Below are positions 42,572 to 52,103 of a DNA stretch of 64,000 nucleotides, in pieces (position 1 is the stretch's first letter; the number at the start of each line of letters is the position of its first letter). The DNA comes from Aeromicrobium sp. 9AM. Lineage in GTDB: Bacteria; Actinomycetota; Actinomycetes; Propionibacteriales; Nocardioidaceae. Position numbers and translations under genes: made by a program. The notes beneath the pieces were generated by a model. It worked only from the letters and a program-made list of their open reading frames with translations, ran no database searches and was not told the DNA's origin. The stretch lies in NCBI RefSeq assembly GCF_902506105.1, contig NZ_LR733304.1, positions 1,450,334 to 1,514,333 of the forward strand. Reading direction: 5' to 3'.

Positions 42572-42577
42572 TATTCT
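42572..42577 (+). promoter_or_regulatory. Candidate internal promoter before qcrC
   Basis: TATTCT lies 30 bases before GTG 42607 in the ctaE-qcrC gap, followed by a short leader with AAGGA and GAGG. It would allow qcrCAB to be transcribed apart from ctaE. Confidence 0.35.
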
Positions 42578-42606
42578 CAGCAGCACTTCAAGGAATGAGG
42601 TTCTCG

Positions 42607-43431
42607 GTGCGGAAACTGTCCACCAGACGTCGACACCCGCTTGCCGGCATCGTCGTTCTGCTCCTGGCACTCGGCGTTGTCGGCGGGGTCTACTCAGCAG
42701 TCAGATTCCAGCCCGCGAGCGCTGAGACCGCGTCGGCCAACGACGTCAAGGCCGGCCGCAACCTGTTCCTCGTCGGTTGCGCCAGCTGCCACGGCAAGAA
42801 CGCGAGCGGCATCGAGACCAAGCGGGGCGGCAACTACGGCCCGTCGCTGATCGGCGTCGGTGCTGCAGCTGTCGACTTCCAGGTCGGCACCGGTCGCATG
42901 CCGATGGCCCAGTCCGCACCTCAGGCCCCGGCCAAGGATCCCGAGTACACCGCCGAGGAGACCCGGCAGCTCGCTGCCTACATCGCGTCCCTGGCCCCCG
43001 GCCCGGCGATCCCGGACGACGAGTACACCGACATCTCCGGCAAGACCGTCGAGCAGATCCGTGAGGGTGGCGAGTTCTTCCGCACCAACTGCACGGCCTG
43101 CCACAACTCGGTCGGCGCCGGCGGCGCCCTGCCCGGCGGCAAGTACGCGCCCAAGCTCGACGGCGTCAGCGCCAAGCACATCGCCGAGGCCATGATCACC
43201 GGCCCGCAGCAGATGCCCGTGTTCTCCGACGACGTCATCACGCCCGAGGACAAGAGCAACATCATCGCCTACATCAAGCAGGTGCAGGACCAGCCCAACT
43301 ACGGCGGCATGGCCGGCGGCGGCCTCGGCCCGGTGGTCGACGGACTGTTCACCTGGATCATCGGCATCGGTGGCCTCGTGATCGCTGCTGTCTGGATCGG
43401 CGCCCATGGAGCGAGAGTGAAGAAGAAATGA
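42607..43431 (+). CDS. qcrC: Diheme cytochrome c subunit of the bc complex, QcrC
   Basis: Membrane-anchored diheme cytochrome cc that passes electrons directly from the bc1 complex to the aa3 oxidase in actinobacterial supercomplexes. Two heme sites are present, CASCH and CTACH, each with a downstream Met (RMPM, QQMP). There is an N-terminal membrane segment and a C-terminal one (FTWIIGIGGLVIAAVWIG). GTG 42607 is preceded by GAGG at 6 bases and gives MRKLSTRRRHPLAG; upstream ATGs at 42595 and 42550 are in frame but less well placed. The stop overlaps qcrA as ATGA. Confidence 0.95.
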   Translation: MRKLSTRRRHPLAGIVVLLLALGVVGGVYSAVRFQPASAETASANDVKAGRNLFLVGCASCHGKNASGIETKRGGNYGPSLIGVGAAAVDFQVGTGRMPMAQSAPQAPAKDPEYTAEETRQLAAYIASLAPGPAIPDDEYTDISGKTVEQIREGGEFFRTNCTACHNSVGAGGALPGGKYAPKLDGVSAKHIAEAMITGPQQMPVFSDDVITPEDKSNIIAYIKQVQDQPNYGGMAGGGLGPVVDGLFTWIIGIGGLVIAAVWIGAHGARVKKK

Positions 43432-44477
43432 GCGACGAGCTGGACCGCGTGCCCGACACCGAGCCGGTGAGGGATCCCGGCCTGCCGGAGCACCAGTACC
43501 GCCCGACCGACGTCGACGCCGCGCAGGACAAGCGCGCCGAGCGGCAGATCTCGGGCATGTTCGCCGTGGCCGCGCTGCTGCTCGTCGGCTTCTGCGTCGG
43601 CTACATCATGATCGACAAGGACCAGACGTTCCTCGGCTGGTCAGCCATGAACTTCACGCTGGGCGCCACGCTCGGCGGCGCGCTGCTGCTGATGGGCGTC
43701 GGGATCATCCAGTGGGCCAAGAAGCTCATGGGCGACCACGAGATGGTCGAGCTGCGTCACCCCGCGGGATCGACCGCCGAGGATCGCGCCGACACGCTCA
43801 AGGACCTCAACGACGGCATCAACGAGTCCGGGTTCGGACGACGCCCGATGATCCGTCGCACGCTGTTCCTGTCGATGGGCGCCCTGGCCCTGCCGTCGGT
43901 CATCCTGCTGCGCGACATGGGCCCGCTGCCCTACGGCCACAAGAACACGTTGTGGAAGAAGGGCATGCGCGTCGTCAACGACGTCGCCGGCACGCCGATC
44001 AAGCCTTCGGACCTCCAGGTCGGCCAGCTCGTCAACGCCGAGCCGGCGATCATGTACGAGAAGGACAAGGACGGCCACCCCGTCATCGAGGGCACCGAGC
44101 TGCTGCAGGAGAAGTCCAAGGCCGCCGTGATCGTCGTCCGCATGCGTCCCGAGGACATCACTCCGGACAAGGGCCGCGAGAACTGGGGCGTCGACGGCAT
44201 CCTCTGCTACTCCAAGATCTGCACGCACGTCGGTTGCCCCATCAGCCTGTGGGAGCAGCAGACGCACCACCTGCTCTGCCCGTGCCACCAGTCCACGTTC
44301 GACCTCGCCGACAACGGCAAGGTCGTCTTCGGCCCGGCGCACCGGCCGCTCCCCCAGCTGCCGCTCGCTGTCGACGCCGACGGCTATCTGATCGCAGTGA
44401 GCGACTTCACCGAGGTGGTGGGCCCCAGCTATCCAGAACTGGCCCGCGACCAGAAGAGGTTGGATGATAAGTCATGA
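43428..44477 (+). CDS. qcrA: Rieske iron-sulfur subunit QcrA
   Basis: 2Fe-2S subunit of the menaquinol:cytochrome c reductase. The 349-aa protein has an acidic N-terminus, three membrane segments (about 45-65, 75-95 and 145-160), and a C-terminal Rieske domain. The cluster-binding boxes are CTHVGCPIS and CPCHQSTFD. Three spans instead of one is the actinobacterial form. It is coupled to qcrC and qcrB by ATGA overlaps. Confidence 0.96.
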   Translation: MSDELDRVPDTEPVRDPGLPEHQYRPTDVDAAQDKRAERQISGMFAVAALLLVGFCVGYIMIDKDQTFLGWSAMNFTLGATLGGALLLMGVGIIQWAKKLMGDHEMVELRHPAGSTAEDRADTLKDLNDGINESGFGRRPMIRRTLFLSMGALALPSVILLRDMGPLPYGHKNTLWKKGMRVVNDVAGTPIKPSDLQVGQLVNAEPAIMYEKDKDGHPVIEGTELLQEKSKAAVIVVRMRPEDITPDKGRENWGVDGILCYSKICTHVGCPISLWEQQTHHLLCPCHQSTFDLADNGKVVFGPAHRPLPQLPLAVDADGYLIAVSDFTEVVGPSYPELARDQKRLDDKS

Positions 44478-46186
44478 GCACCATCGACGAGAGCACCAAC
44501 ATCGAGGACACGGCCTTCGGCAAGAAGGCCGCTGGGCCGGTCGAGTGGCTGGATGACCGACTGGGTCTCGCCGGCGCCAGCAAGCGCTCGCACCTGCTCC
44601 GCAAGGTCTTCCCTGAGCACTGGTCGTTCATGCTCGGCGAGATCGCGCTCTGGAGCTTCGTCGTCCTGCTGCTGACCGGTACGTTCCTGACGTTCTGGTA
44701 CCAGCCGAGCATGGCCGAGACGACCTACAACGGGTCCTACACGCCGCTCAACGGCCTGGAGATGTCCCACGCGTACGCCTCGACGCTCGACATCTCGTTC
44801 GACGTCCGCGGCGGGCTGCTGATCCGGCAGATCCACCACTGGGCCGCTGCGCTGTTCGTCGCCGCGATGATCGTGCACATGCTGCGCGTGATGTTCACGG
44901 GTGCCTACCGCAAGCCGCGCGAGATCAACTGGCTGATCGGCATCGGCCTGATGGTGCTGGGACTCGTCGAGGGCTTCGCCGGCTACTCCTTGCCCGACGA
45001 CCTGCTGTCCGGCACCGGCCTGCGCTTCGTCGACGGGCTGCTGCGATCGATCCCGATCGTCGGCTCCTACCTCGAGTTCTTCCTGTTCGGCGGCGAGTTC
45101 CCCGGCGACGTCATCATCCCCCGCCTCTACATGGCGCACATCCTGCTGATCCCTGCCTTGCTGCTGGGGCTCATCGGTGCGCACATGCTGCTGCTCGTCT
45201 ACCACAAGCACACGCAGTGGGGCGGTCCCGGACGCACCGAGAAGAACGTCGTCGGCTACCCCATGCTCCCGGTCTACGCCGCCAAGGCGGGTGGCTTCTT
45301 CTTCGTGGTGTTCGGCTTCACCGCGATCATGGGCGCCGTGCTCCAGATCAACCCGATCTGGGCCTACGGCCCCTACAACCCGTCCGAGGTCACGGCCGGC
45401 TCGCAGCCCGACTGGTACATGGGCTTCGTCGAGGGTGCCGTGCGCATCATGCCCAACTTCGAGAGCACGTTCTTCAACTACACGTGGAGCTGGAACGTCT
45501 TCCTGCCTGCGGCGATCCTGCCGGGACTCTTCCTAGGAGTCGGCGTCATGTGGCCGTTCCTCGAGCAGTGGATCACCGGTGACAAGCGTGAGCACCACCT
45601 GCTCGAGCGCCCGCGCAACGCGCCGTTCCGGACCGCGTTCATCGTCGCGGCCATGACGGCGTACGGCGTGCTGTGGATCGGCGGTGGCAACGACATCATC
45701 GCCACCAAGTTCCACCTGAGCCTCAACGCGATCACGTGGTTCTGCCGGATCGGGCTGTTCGTCCTGCCGGTCATCACGTTCATGATCACCAAGCGCATCT
45801 GCATCGGTCTCCAGCGCGCGGACGCCAACCGCATCCTGCACGGCTACGAGACCGGCGTCATCGAGCGGTCGCCCGATGGTGGGTTCGCCGAGCGCCACGC
45901 TCCCCTGCCGGTCGGCTCACAGTTCACGCTGACCAACCACGACCGGCTGCCGGCGCTCGAGGCTCCCCCGGAGACCGACGCCAACGGTGTGGCCGCGCCG
46001 CACGGCCGCAAGGCCAAGCTGCGGGCCAAGGTCCGGGCGTTCTACTACGACGGCATGATCGACAAGCCGACCGTCGAGGACGTCCACCACGCCGACGAGC
46101 ACCTCCGCGACCACGACGGTCACCCGGTCGAGCTCGGCGACGAGTTCCAGGGCGTGTCCGAGACCGGTGTCCCGCGGGTGCACTGA
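44474..46186 (+). CDS. qcrB: Cytochrome b subunit QcrB
   Basis: Menaquinol-oxidising membrane subunit, 570 aa. The heme-ligand helices are visible (QIHHWAAALFVAAMIVHMLRV and MAHILLIPALLLGLIGAHMLL, followed by the YHKHTQ loop). The quinol-site loop reads PDWYMG rather than PEWY, a substitution I recall from other actinobacteria. A long soluble C-terminal extension of over 100 residues is typical of actinobacterial QcrB. It ends 17 bases before a strong terminator. Confidence 0.96.
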   Translation: MSTIDESTNIEDTAFGKKAAGPVEWLDDRLGLAGASKRSHLLRKVFPEHWSFMLGEIALWSFVVLLLTGTFLTFWYQPSMAETTYNGSYTPLNGLEMSHAYASTLDISFDVRGGLLIRQIHHWAAALFVAAMIVHMLRVMFTGAYRKPREINWLIGIGLMVLGLVEGFAGYSLPDDLLSGTGLRFVDGLLRSIPIVGSYLEFFLFGGEFPGDVIIPRLYMAHILLIPALLLGLIGAHMLLLVYHKHTQWGGPGRTEKNVVGYPMLPVYAAKAGGFFFVVFGFTAIMGAVLQINPIWAYGPYNPSEVTAGSQPDWYMGFVEGAVRIMPNFESTFFNYTWSWNVFLPAAILPGLFLGVGVMWPFLEQWITGDKREHHLLERPRNAPFRTAFIVAAMTAYGVLWIGGGNDIIATKFHLSLNAITWFCRIGLFVLPVITFMITKRICIGLQRADANRILHGYETGVIERSPDGGFAERHAPLPVGSQFTLTNHDRLPALEAPPETDANGVAAPHGRKAKLRAKVRAFYYDGMIDKPTVEDVHHADEHLRDHDGHPVELGDEFQGVSETGVPRVH

Positions 46187-46202
46187 CACAGCACGACACG
46201 AC

Positions 46203-46232
46203 GCCCCCGCCAGCATCGCTGGCGGGGGCTTT
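46203..46232 (+). terminator. Intrinsic terminator of the ctaE-qcrCAB operon
   Basis: A perfect 12-bp stem GCCCCCGCCAGC/GCTGGCGGGGGC with loop ATC (46203-46229) is followed by TTTGT, 17 bases past the qcrB stop. Confidence 0.9.
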
Positions 46233-46261
46233 GTCGTTGGCCGGTCTGCGGACCTGCCGGT

Positions 46262-47437
46262 TCAGGCCTGGTGGAGGGCTGAACCCTTGAGCCAGGTCGA
46301 CCACGGGACGTTCCAGTCGGTCCAGCCGTTGTGGGCCTCGAGCGGCCTGGGGCTGTGGACGTAGCGGACGACGTCACCCCTGCGCGAGTGGCTGTAGAGC
46401 CAGCTCGCGTTCGCCGTGCTCATGCCGGTGCAGCCGTGGCTCACGTTGGCACTGCCCTGCGAGCCCACGGACCACGGAGCGGCGTGCAGGAACTCGCCCG
46501 AGTTGGTCAGCCGCATCGCCCAGCGAACGTCCTTGATGTTGTAGTAGCCGGGATCTTCGGAGTCGACGCCCGTCGTGGCTGCATCCATGTCGATCGAGGA
46601 GAACTTCTCCATGATGACCTTGGTGCCCTCACGCGTGCGGTGCCCATTGTCGCCGGTGGTGACGGGGATCGTCTTCTCGGTCTTGCCGTCCACGGTGTAG
46701 CGGAGCTGGTGCTTGGCGACGTCGACGACGCTGACCCGTTTGCTGCCGACCTTGAAGTCGATGAGCTGGTCCTGCTGGCCGTAGATGCCCTTGCCGGCCG
46801 GCAGGCCGTTGAGGCGCAGGTTGACCTTGACCCTGGCGTGGGCCGGCCAGTACTGACGCGGACGGAAGTGCGCCTCGCGATCGGACAGCCACGTCCAGGA
46901 CCCCTCGGCTGCGGGCGTCGACTGCACGCGCATGTTGCGCTCGAACAGCGCCCGGTTCTTGACCGGTACGTCGAAGGTGACGATGACGGGCATGCCGACA
47001 CCGACCGTCTCACCCTGCAGAGGCGCCACGGACGGGTAGGTCTGCTGGGCCAGCGTCAGCTGCTGGGTCGTGAAGTGACGGATGATGCGGCCCGCCTTGC
47101 CGTCCTCGCCCTTGCCCCGCACCTGCAGCGTGTAGGCCGTGCCGGGCTCCAGGCGCTGGCTCGCGAGCCAGGAGTCGCCGGCCACCCGTCCCTTGACCTT
47201 GGACTTGCCGTCATCGCTGGCCAGCACGGCGCTGGTGATCGACCCGTGCTGGGCCTCGACCGCGACGATCGTGTTGACCCGTACGTCCGTGGCGCGCTGA
47301 TCGACATTGGCCGTGAGCGCGATCGGGTCCTTCGGATCATCGGGCGTGACGGCGTCCTTGACGCCATCAGCGGTGCAGGCGGACAGGGCAAAGAGGCCCG
47401 CGCACATGAGCACGGCCGGCAGACGAAGATCCCTCAC
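46262..47437 (-). CDS. L,D-transpeptidase lipoprotein (YkuD domain)
   Basis: Extracytoplasmic enzyme that forms 3-3 peptidoglycan cross-links. The 391-aa precursor has a lipoprotein signal ending LSAC (lipidated Cys 21). Two Ig-like domains follow (about 40-250) and then the YkuD domain, with the catalytic motif SHGCTGMS and an upstream His in FLHAAPW. The C-terminal Trp-rich tail (WTDWNVPWSTWL) is typical of mycobacterial LdtB-like enzymes. Two consecutive GTG codons could start it; GTG 47437 is 6 bases after TAGAAT and is chosen. It lies between the qcr and cta blocks, facing qcrB. Confidence 0.93.
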   Translation of the reverse strand: MRDLRLPAVLMCAGLFALSACTADGVKDAVTPDDPKDPIALTANVDQRATDVRVNTIVAVEAQHGSITSAVLASDDGKSKVKGRVAGDSWLASQRLEPGTAYTLQVRGKGEDGKAGRIIRHFTTQQLTLAQQTYPSVAPLQGETVGVGMPVIVTFDVPVKNRALFERNMRVQSTPAAEGSWTWLSDREAHFRPRQYWPAHARVKVNLRLNGLPAGKGIYGQQDQLIDFKVGSKRVSVVDVAKHQLRYTVDGKTEKTIPVTTGDNGHRTREGTKVIMEKFSSIDMDAATTGVDSEDPGYYNIKDVRWAMRLTNSGEFLHAAPWSVGSQGSANVSHGCTGMSTANASWLYSHSRRGDVVRYVHSPRPLEAHNGWTDWNVPWSTWLKGSALHQA

Positions 47438-47482
47438 CACATCATTCTAGGTGGTGGCAGGTCGCGTTCCTGACGCTGAACG

Positions 47483-47878
47483 TCAGTGCGCGTGAATGCC
47501 GCGGTAGTACTCGAAGACCCAACCGATGGCGGCGACCGAGACGAACACGGCACCGATGATGAACAGCCACCAGCCGATCACGACACCCAGCACGACGACG
47601 GCCAGCGCCGAAGCGGCGAACAGCGGCCACCAGCTGTAAGGCGGGAAGAAGCCCTGCTCGCCAGCGCCGTCAGCGATCTCGCCGTCGCTGCGGTCCTCGG
47701 GACGGTCCGGGATCTGCTTGGCGACCACACCGAGGTAGAAGCCCAGCAGAGCGGTCAGCAGGAACGTCATGGTCAACGCCGCCGTGCCGGTCGGGTCGTG
47801 CGTCAGGACCCAGTAGACGGGCGCGACGATGGCGAAGAAGATCCCGCACGCGATGATGGTCCAGTACTCGGCCTTCAT
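47483..47878 (-). CDS. ctaF: Cytochrome c oxidase subunit IV, actinobacterial type
   Basis: Small accessory subunit of the aa3 oxidase found in actinobacteria. The 131-aa protein has four membrane segments in two pairs, begins MKAEYWTIIACGIFFAIVAP and has the conserved GFFPPYSWWPL between the pairs. It starts 3 bases after ctaD and ends the ctaC-ctaD-ctaF operon. Confidence 0.93.
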   Translation of the reverse strand: MKAEYWTIIACGIFFAIVAPVYWVLTHDPTGTAALTMTFLLTALLGFYLGVVAKQIPDRPEDRSDGEIADGAGEQGFFPPYSWWPLFAASALAVVVLGVVIGWWLFIIGAVFVSVAAIGWVFEYYRGIHAH

Positions 47879-47881
47879 GGA

Positions 47882-49645
47882 TCAGTGACCGTCCTTGCCG
47901 TCGGTGTTGTCTGCCGCCGCCTCGCCCTTGCCCTCGACATCGGGTGCGTCGGCGATCGGGGAGGTCTCCCCCGGGTTGTCGAGCAGCTCGAGTCTCGCGA
48001 TCTCCGGGTGATGCAGGTCGAACGCCGGGCTCTCTGAGCGGATGCGCGGCAGGGACGTGAAGTTGTGGCGCGGCGGGGGCGACGACGTCGCCCACTCCAG
48101 CGAGCGGCCCCAGCCCCACGGGTCGTCGAGCCCGACGAGCGGGCCCTTTCGCGACTTCCACACGTTGTAGAAGAACGGCAGCGTGGAGGCGCCGAGCAGG
48201 AACGCGCCGATCGAGGAGATCTCGTTGAGCGTCGTGAACCCATCGGTCGGGCTGTAGTCGGCGTAACGGCGCGGGAAGCCCTCGACACCCAGCCAGTGCT
48301 GGACCAGGAACGTCATGTGGAACCCGATGAACAGCAGCCAGAAGTGGATCTTGCCGAGCTTCTCGTCGAGCATGCGACCGGTCAGCTTGGGCCACCAGAA
48401 GTAGAACCCGGCGAACATCGCGAACACGACGGTGCCGAACACGACGTAGTGGAAGTGCGCCACGACGAAGTAGCTGTCGGACAGCTGGAAGTCGAGCGTC
48501 GGCGAGGCCAGGATGACGCCGGTCAGACCACCGAAGAGGAACGTCGTGAGGAAGCCCAGCGAGAAGATCAGCGGGGTGTCGAAGGACAGAGATCCCCCCC
48601 ACAACGTGCCGATCCAGTTGAAGAACTTGACTCCCGTCGGCACCGCGATCAGGAACGTCATGAACGAGAAGAACGCGAGGTCGACGGATCCGGTGACGAA
48701 CATGTGGTGGGCCCAGACCGCGACCGACAGGGCAGCGATCATGAGCGTCGCGGCGACCAGTCCCATGTAGCCGAAGATCGGCTTGCGGGAGAAGACCGGC
48801 AGGATCTCGGTGATGATGCCGAAGAACGGCAGCGCGATGATGTAGACCTCGGGGTGCCCGAAGAACCAGAACAGGTGCTGCCACAGGATCGGCCCGCCGT
48901 TGGCGGCGTCGAAGACGTGGGCGCCGAGGCGGCGGTCGGCCTCGAGCGAGAGCAGCGCCGCGGCGAAGATCGGGAACGCGATGATGACGAGCATGCTCGT
49001 GACCAGCGTGTTCCACACGAAGATCGGCATGCGGAACATCGTGAGTCCGGGCGCGCGCATCGTGAAGATCGTCGTGATGAAGTTGACGCCACCGAGGATC
49101 GTGCCGAGACCCGACATCCACAGTCCCATGACCCACAGGTCGCCGCCGATGCCTGGCGAGTTCACCGCGTCGCTCAGTGGTGCGTACGCGAACCAGCCGA
49201 AGCTCGCCGCTCCGCCGGGCACGAAGAACCCGGACACGACGATCGTCGAGCCGAACAGGTAGAGCCAGTAGCTGAACATGTTGAGCCGCGGGAACGCGAC
49301 GTCGGGCGCGCCGATCTGCAGCGGCATGATCGCGTTGCCGAAGCCGAAGAACAGCGGCGTCGCGAACATCAGCAGCATGATCGTGCCGTGCATCGTGAAG
49401 AGCTGGTTGTACGTCTCCTCGTCGACGATCTGCGTGCCGGGCTGCGCCAGCTCGGCGCGGATCAGCAGCGCCAGGATGCCGCCGATGATGAAGAAGGCGA
49501 ACGAGGTGAAGAGGTACATGTTGCCGATCACCTTGTGATCGGTCGTGGTGAGGACCGTGACGATCTTCTGTCCGAGCGTGCGCTCGTGCGTGCCCGCGCG
49601 GAGCGTCTCCGAACCGTCGTCAAATGCCGCCGTCGTGGTGGCCAT
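47882..49645 (-). CDS. ctaD: Cytochrome c oxidase subunit I
   Basis: Catalytic heme-copper subunit, 587 aa with twelve membrane segments. The Cu-B/heme region [17 protein letters not shown] contains the cross-linked His-Tyr pair, followed by [10 protein letters not shown] and the heme ligands in [28 protein letters not shown] supplies the low-spin heme His. The cytoplasmic C-terminus is acidic. Its ATG shares one base with the ctaC stop. Confidence 0.97.
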   Translation of the reverse strand: MATTTAAFDDGSETLRAGTHERTLGQKIVTVLTTTDHKVIGNMYLFTSFAFFIIGGILALLIRAELAQPGTQIVDEETYNQLFTMHGTIMLLMFATPLFFGFGNAIMPLQIGAPDVAFPRLNMFSYWLYLFGSTIVVSGFFVPGGAASFGWFAYAPLSDAVNSPGIGGDLWVMGLWMSGLGTILGGVNFITTIFTMRAPGLTMFRMPIFVWNTLVTSMLVIIAFPIFAAALLSLEADRRLGAHVFDAANGGPILWQHLFWFFGHPEVYIIALPFFGIITEILPVFSRKPIFGYMGLVAATLMIAALSVAVWAHHMFVTGSVDLAFFSFMTFLIAVPTGVKFFNWIGTLWGGSLSFDTPLIFSLGFLTTFLFGGLTGVILASPTLDFQLSDSYFVVAHFHYVVFGTVVFAMFAGFYFWWPKLTGRMLDEKLGKIHFWLLFIGFHMTFLVQHWLGVEGFPRRYADYSPTDGFTTLNEISSIGAFLLGASTLPFFYNVWKSRKGPLVGLDDPWGWGRSLEWATSSPPPRHNFTSLPRIRSESPAFDLHHPEIARLELLDNPGETSPIADAPDVEGKGEAAADNTDGKDGH

Positions 49646-50502
49646 CAGTTTCCGCCTCCGTTGCCCTGGACGCCGGCAACGTCCCCGCTCTTGCCGAGTC
49701 CTGCGATCGTGTGCGCTTCCTCGGCGCCCTTGGGAGCGCCGGTCTGGCCGTCCTTCTCGAGCTCGAGCAGGTGCGACTCGTAGTCGGCCCTGGACACCAC
49801 GTGGACCTTGAAGATCATGCGCGAGTGGTAAAGGCCGCAGAGCTCGGCGCAGCGCCCGGTGAAGACGCCCTCACGGGTGGGCGTCATGTCGAACGTGTTG
49901 ACCTTGCCGGGAACGACGTCCATCTTGAAGTAGAACTCGGGGACCCAGAAGGAGTGGATGACGTCGGGCGACACCAGGTTGAACCGCACCGACTCGTCGA
50001 CCGGGAGCCACAGCTCGGTCGGCTCCTGCGGGGTGCCGATGTCGAACACGTCCTCGCCCTGGGTCGCGTCCTCGTTGAGGTAGTTGAACGCCCACTGCCA
50101 CTTGCTGCCGACGACCTCGATCGTGTGGTCGGGGTTCTTGACCTTCTCGAGCATCTCGTTCTGCGATGTCACGGTGTGGAAGAAGAACACCGCCACGATG
50201 ATGACCGGCGCGAACGTGTAGAGCGCCTCGATCGGGAGGTTGTAGCGGATCTGGGCGGGCACCTCGTCGTCGCTGCGACGGCGGTAGCGGATCATCGCGT
50301 AGACCATCAGGCCGAAGACCAGCAGGAACACCACCAGCACGGCGATCCAGGCGCCGAGCCAGACCTCCCACATGGTGTGTGAGCGGTCGCTGCCTGCGAC
50401 CGGCAGTGCGAGCCGCTTGACGTCGTTGTCACCGATGTCAGAACAGCCGCTCAAGAACACTCCAGCGACGACGGCGAGAACCGCCAGCTTCATCCGACCC
50501 AC
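49645..50502 (-). CDS. ctaC: Cytochrome c oxidase subunit II
   Basis: CuA-bearing electron-entry subunit, 285 aa. A lipoprotein-type signal ending FLSGC is followed by two membrane segments (about 45-68 and 90-110) and a cupredoxin domain with the CuA ligands in [12 protein letters not shown] and the upstream [17 protein letters not shown] is the aromatic electron-entry patch. GTG 50502 is used; ATG three codons later is possible. It heads the ctaCDF operon. Confidence 0.95.
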   Translation of the reverse strand: MGRMKLAVLAVVAGVFLSGCSDIGDNDVKRLALPVAGSDRSHTMWEVWLGAWIAVLVVFLLVFGLMVYAMIRYRRRSDDEVPAQIRYNLPIEALYTFAPVIIVAVFFFHTVTSQNEMLEKVKNPDHTIEVVGSKWQWAFNYLNEDATQGEDVFDIGTPQEPTELWLPVDESVRFNLVSPDVIHSFWVPEFYFKMDVVPGKVNTFDMTPTREGVFTGRCAELCGLYHSRMIFKVHVVSRADYESHLLELEKDGQTGAPKGAEEAHTIAGLGKSGDVAGVQGNGGGN

Positions 50503-50530
50503 GGGGCGCGCCTTTCTGAACCATGACTGT

Positions 50531-50556
50531 CACGTGACGACACGTGAAGCACCTTA
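50531..50556 (-). promoter_or_regulatory. ctaC promoter with twin CACGTGA repeats
   Basis: Two copies of CACGTGA lie exactly 10 bases apart (50531-50537 and 50541-50547), each containing the palindrome CACGTG. A minus-strand TAAGGT (plus 50551-50556) next to them is a plausible -10, which would place the repeats over the initial transcribed region about 30-45 bases before ctaC. Confidence 0.45.
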
Positions 50557-50620
50557 TCTGAGCAGGACCGTCGCCTTGCGGTGAGGTCTGCCTGTGTTGG
50601 ACGCGTGTCTGACGGGCGCG

Positions 50621-51595
50621 TCACGCGAGTGAGAGCGCCGCGTCGACCTCGGTCTTCGCCTGCTCACCGTATGCCGTGCCGATCCGCTTGAGGAAGCCCT
50701 CGCGGTCGAGCTCGTACTCCTGCGTTCCGACGGTCTCGACGACGCTGGCGGCGATCGTGCAGCCGATCTGGGCCGAGCGCTCGAAGTCGAGTCCGGCCGC
50801 GACGCCGGCGAGGAATCCCGCGCGGAAGCTGTCGCCGACGCCGGTCGGGTCGACCGCGACGACTCCGTCGATGGCCTTGACCTCGATCGGGTCGCCGTCG
50901 GCCGGGTAGACCGTCACGCCGGCCTTGCCGCGCGTCACGATGCGGGTCTTCACGTGTGCCTGCACGTCGGCCGACGACCAGCCGGTCTTCTGCTCGATCA
51001 GGGCGGCTTCGTAGTCGTTGCTGAACAGGTAGGTCGCGCCGTCGATCAGGTCGCGAATCATGTCGCCCTCGGCGAACGCGAGCTGCTGCGAGACATCGGC
51101 TGCGAACGGAACGTCACGCTCACGGCAGGCGCGCGTGTGGCGCAGCATGCCCTCGGGGTCGTCGGGGCCGACGAGGACGAGGTCGAAGTCCTGGCCGATC
51201 GCGAACAGGTCGATGTCACGGGACTCGGACATCGCTCCGGCGTAGAACGTGGCGAACTGCGCCAGGTCGGTGTCGGTGGTGCACACGAATCGGGCCGTGT
51301 GGCGGGTCTCCGACACCAGGACGCCCGAGGTGTCGACCCCGGCGTCGTCGAGCCAGCCGCGGTACTCGGCCTCGAAGTCACGACCGACCGCTCCGACGAG
51401 CAGCGCCCGGTGGCCGAGCCTGGCGAGCGCGTACGCAATGTTGGCGGCGCACCCCCCACGGCGTACGTCGAGGTCGTCCACGAGGAACGACAGCGAGATC
51501 TTGTCGAGCTGGTCCGGCACGAGCGAATCGGCGAACTTGCCCGGGAAGGTCATGAGGTGATCTGTGGCGATCGAACCGGTGATGGCGAGGTGCAC
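50621..51595 (-). CDS. adoK: Adenosine kinase (PfkB/ribokinase fold)
   Basis: Phosphorylates adenosine to AMP in purine salvage. The 324-aa protein has the same length as I recall for M. tuberculosis AdoK (Rv2202c) and shares its opening ITGSIATDHLMTFPGKFADSL. The first PfkB signature is in RRGGCAANIAYALARLG and the second, with catalytic Asp, in DPTGVGDSFRAGFL. GTG 51595 is preferred over GTG 51601: it reproduces the AdoK N-terminus and stands 6 bases after TATTGT. It is 118 bases from ctaC, with no clear terminator. Confidence 0.9.
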   Translation of the reverse strand: MHLAITGSIATDHLMTFPGKFADSLVPDQLDKISLSFLVDDLDVRRGGCAANIAYALARLGHRALLVGAVGRDFEAEYRGWLDDAGVDTSGVLVSETRHTARFVCTTDTDLAQFATFYAGAMSESRDIDLFAIGQDFDLVLVGPDDPEGMLRHTRACRERDVPFAADVSQQLAFAEGDMIRDLIDGATYLFSNDYEAALIEQKTGWSSADVQAHVKTRIVTRGKAGVTVYPADGDPIEVKAIDGVVAVDPTGVGDSFRAGFLAGVAAGLDFERSAQIGCTIAASVVETVGTQEYELDREGFLKRIGTAYGEQAKTEVDAALSLA

Positions 51596-51611
51596 CCCCA
51601 CACAATAGACA

Positions 51612-51638
51612 ACGGCCTCCCGCAATGCAGGAGGCCGT
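51612..51638 (-). terminator. Hairpin between erpA and adoK
   Basis: A 9-bp perfect stem ACGGCCTCC/GGAGGCCGT with a 9-base loop lies 15 bases after the erpA stop; on the minus strand it is followed by TGTCTATTGT, a weak T-rich tail. Probably terminates erpA transcripts just before the adoK promoter. Confidence 0.65.
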
Positions 51639-51653
51639 CGTGTGTTGTATGTC

Positions 51654-52022
51654 TTAGTGGAAAGAATCGCCGCAGGCGCAGGAGCCGGTGGCCATCGGGT
51701 TGTCGATCGTGAAGCCCTGCTTCTCGATCGTGTCGACGAAGTCGATCGTCGCGCCGCCGAGGTAGGGCAGGCTCATGCGGTCGACCACGACGTTGACGCC
51801 GCCGAACTCGAAGATCTGGTCGCCGTCGAGCGAACGCTCGTCGAAGAACAGCTGGTAGCGGAGTCCGGAGCAGCCGCCGGGCTGCACCGCGATGCGGAGC
51901 GCGAGGTCGTCGCGGCCTTCCTGGGCCAGGAGGCTGCTGACCTTCTCGGCAGCGCCCTCGCTGAGGGTCACACCGGTCGCCGGCGTCGTCTCGACGGTGG
52001 ACTGGTCAGTCTCGATCGTCAT
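51654..52022 (-). CDS. erpA: A-type iron-sulfur cluster carrier (HesB/IscA/ErpA)
   Basis: Carrier that delivers Fe-S clusters to apoproteins. The 122-aa protein has the three conserved Cys residues: one in QPGGCSGLRYQL and two in the C-terminal GSCACGDSF. The segment VVVDRMSLPYLGGATIDFVD is family-typical. ATG 52022 has GGGAG at 6 bases upstream; an in-frame ATG 52034 lacks a site. Respiratory complexes with Fe-S clusters are encoded close by, but no dedicated assembly operon is present here. Confidence 0.93.
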   Translation of the reverse strand: MTIETDQSTVETTPATGVTLSEGAAEKVSSLLAQEGRDDLALRIAVQPGGCSGLRYQLFFDERSLDGDQIFEFGGVNVVVDRMSLPYLGGATIDFVDTIEKQGFTIDNPMATGSCACGDSFH

Positions 52023-52103
52023 GTGGTCTCCCATGGATCTGGTCTTTTGGTCACGGCATCGGGGTCAACATGTTCGGTGCCGATTCCATTCCATCGTACG
52101 CCG

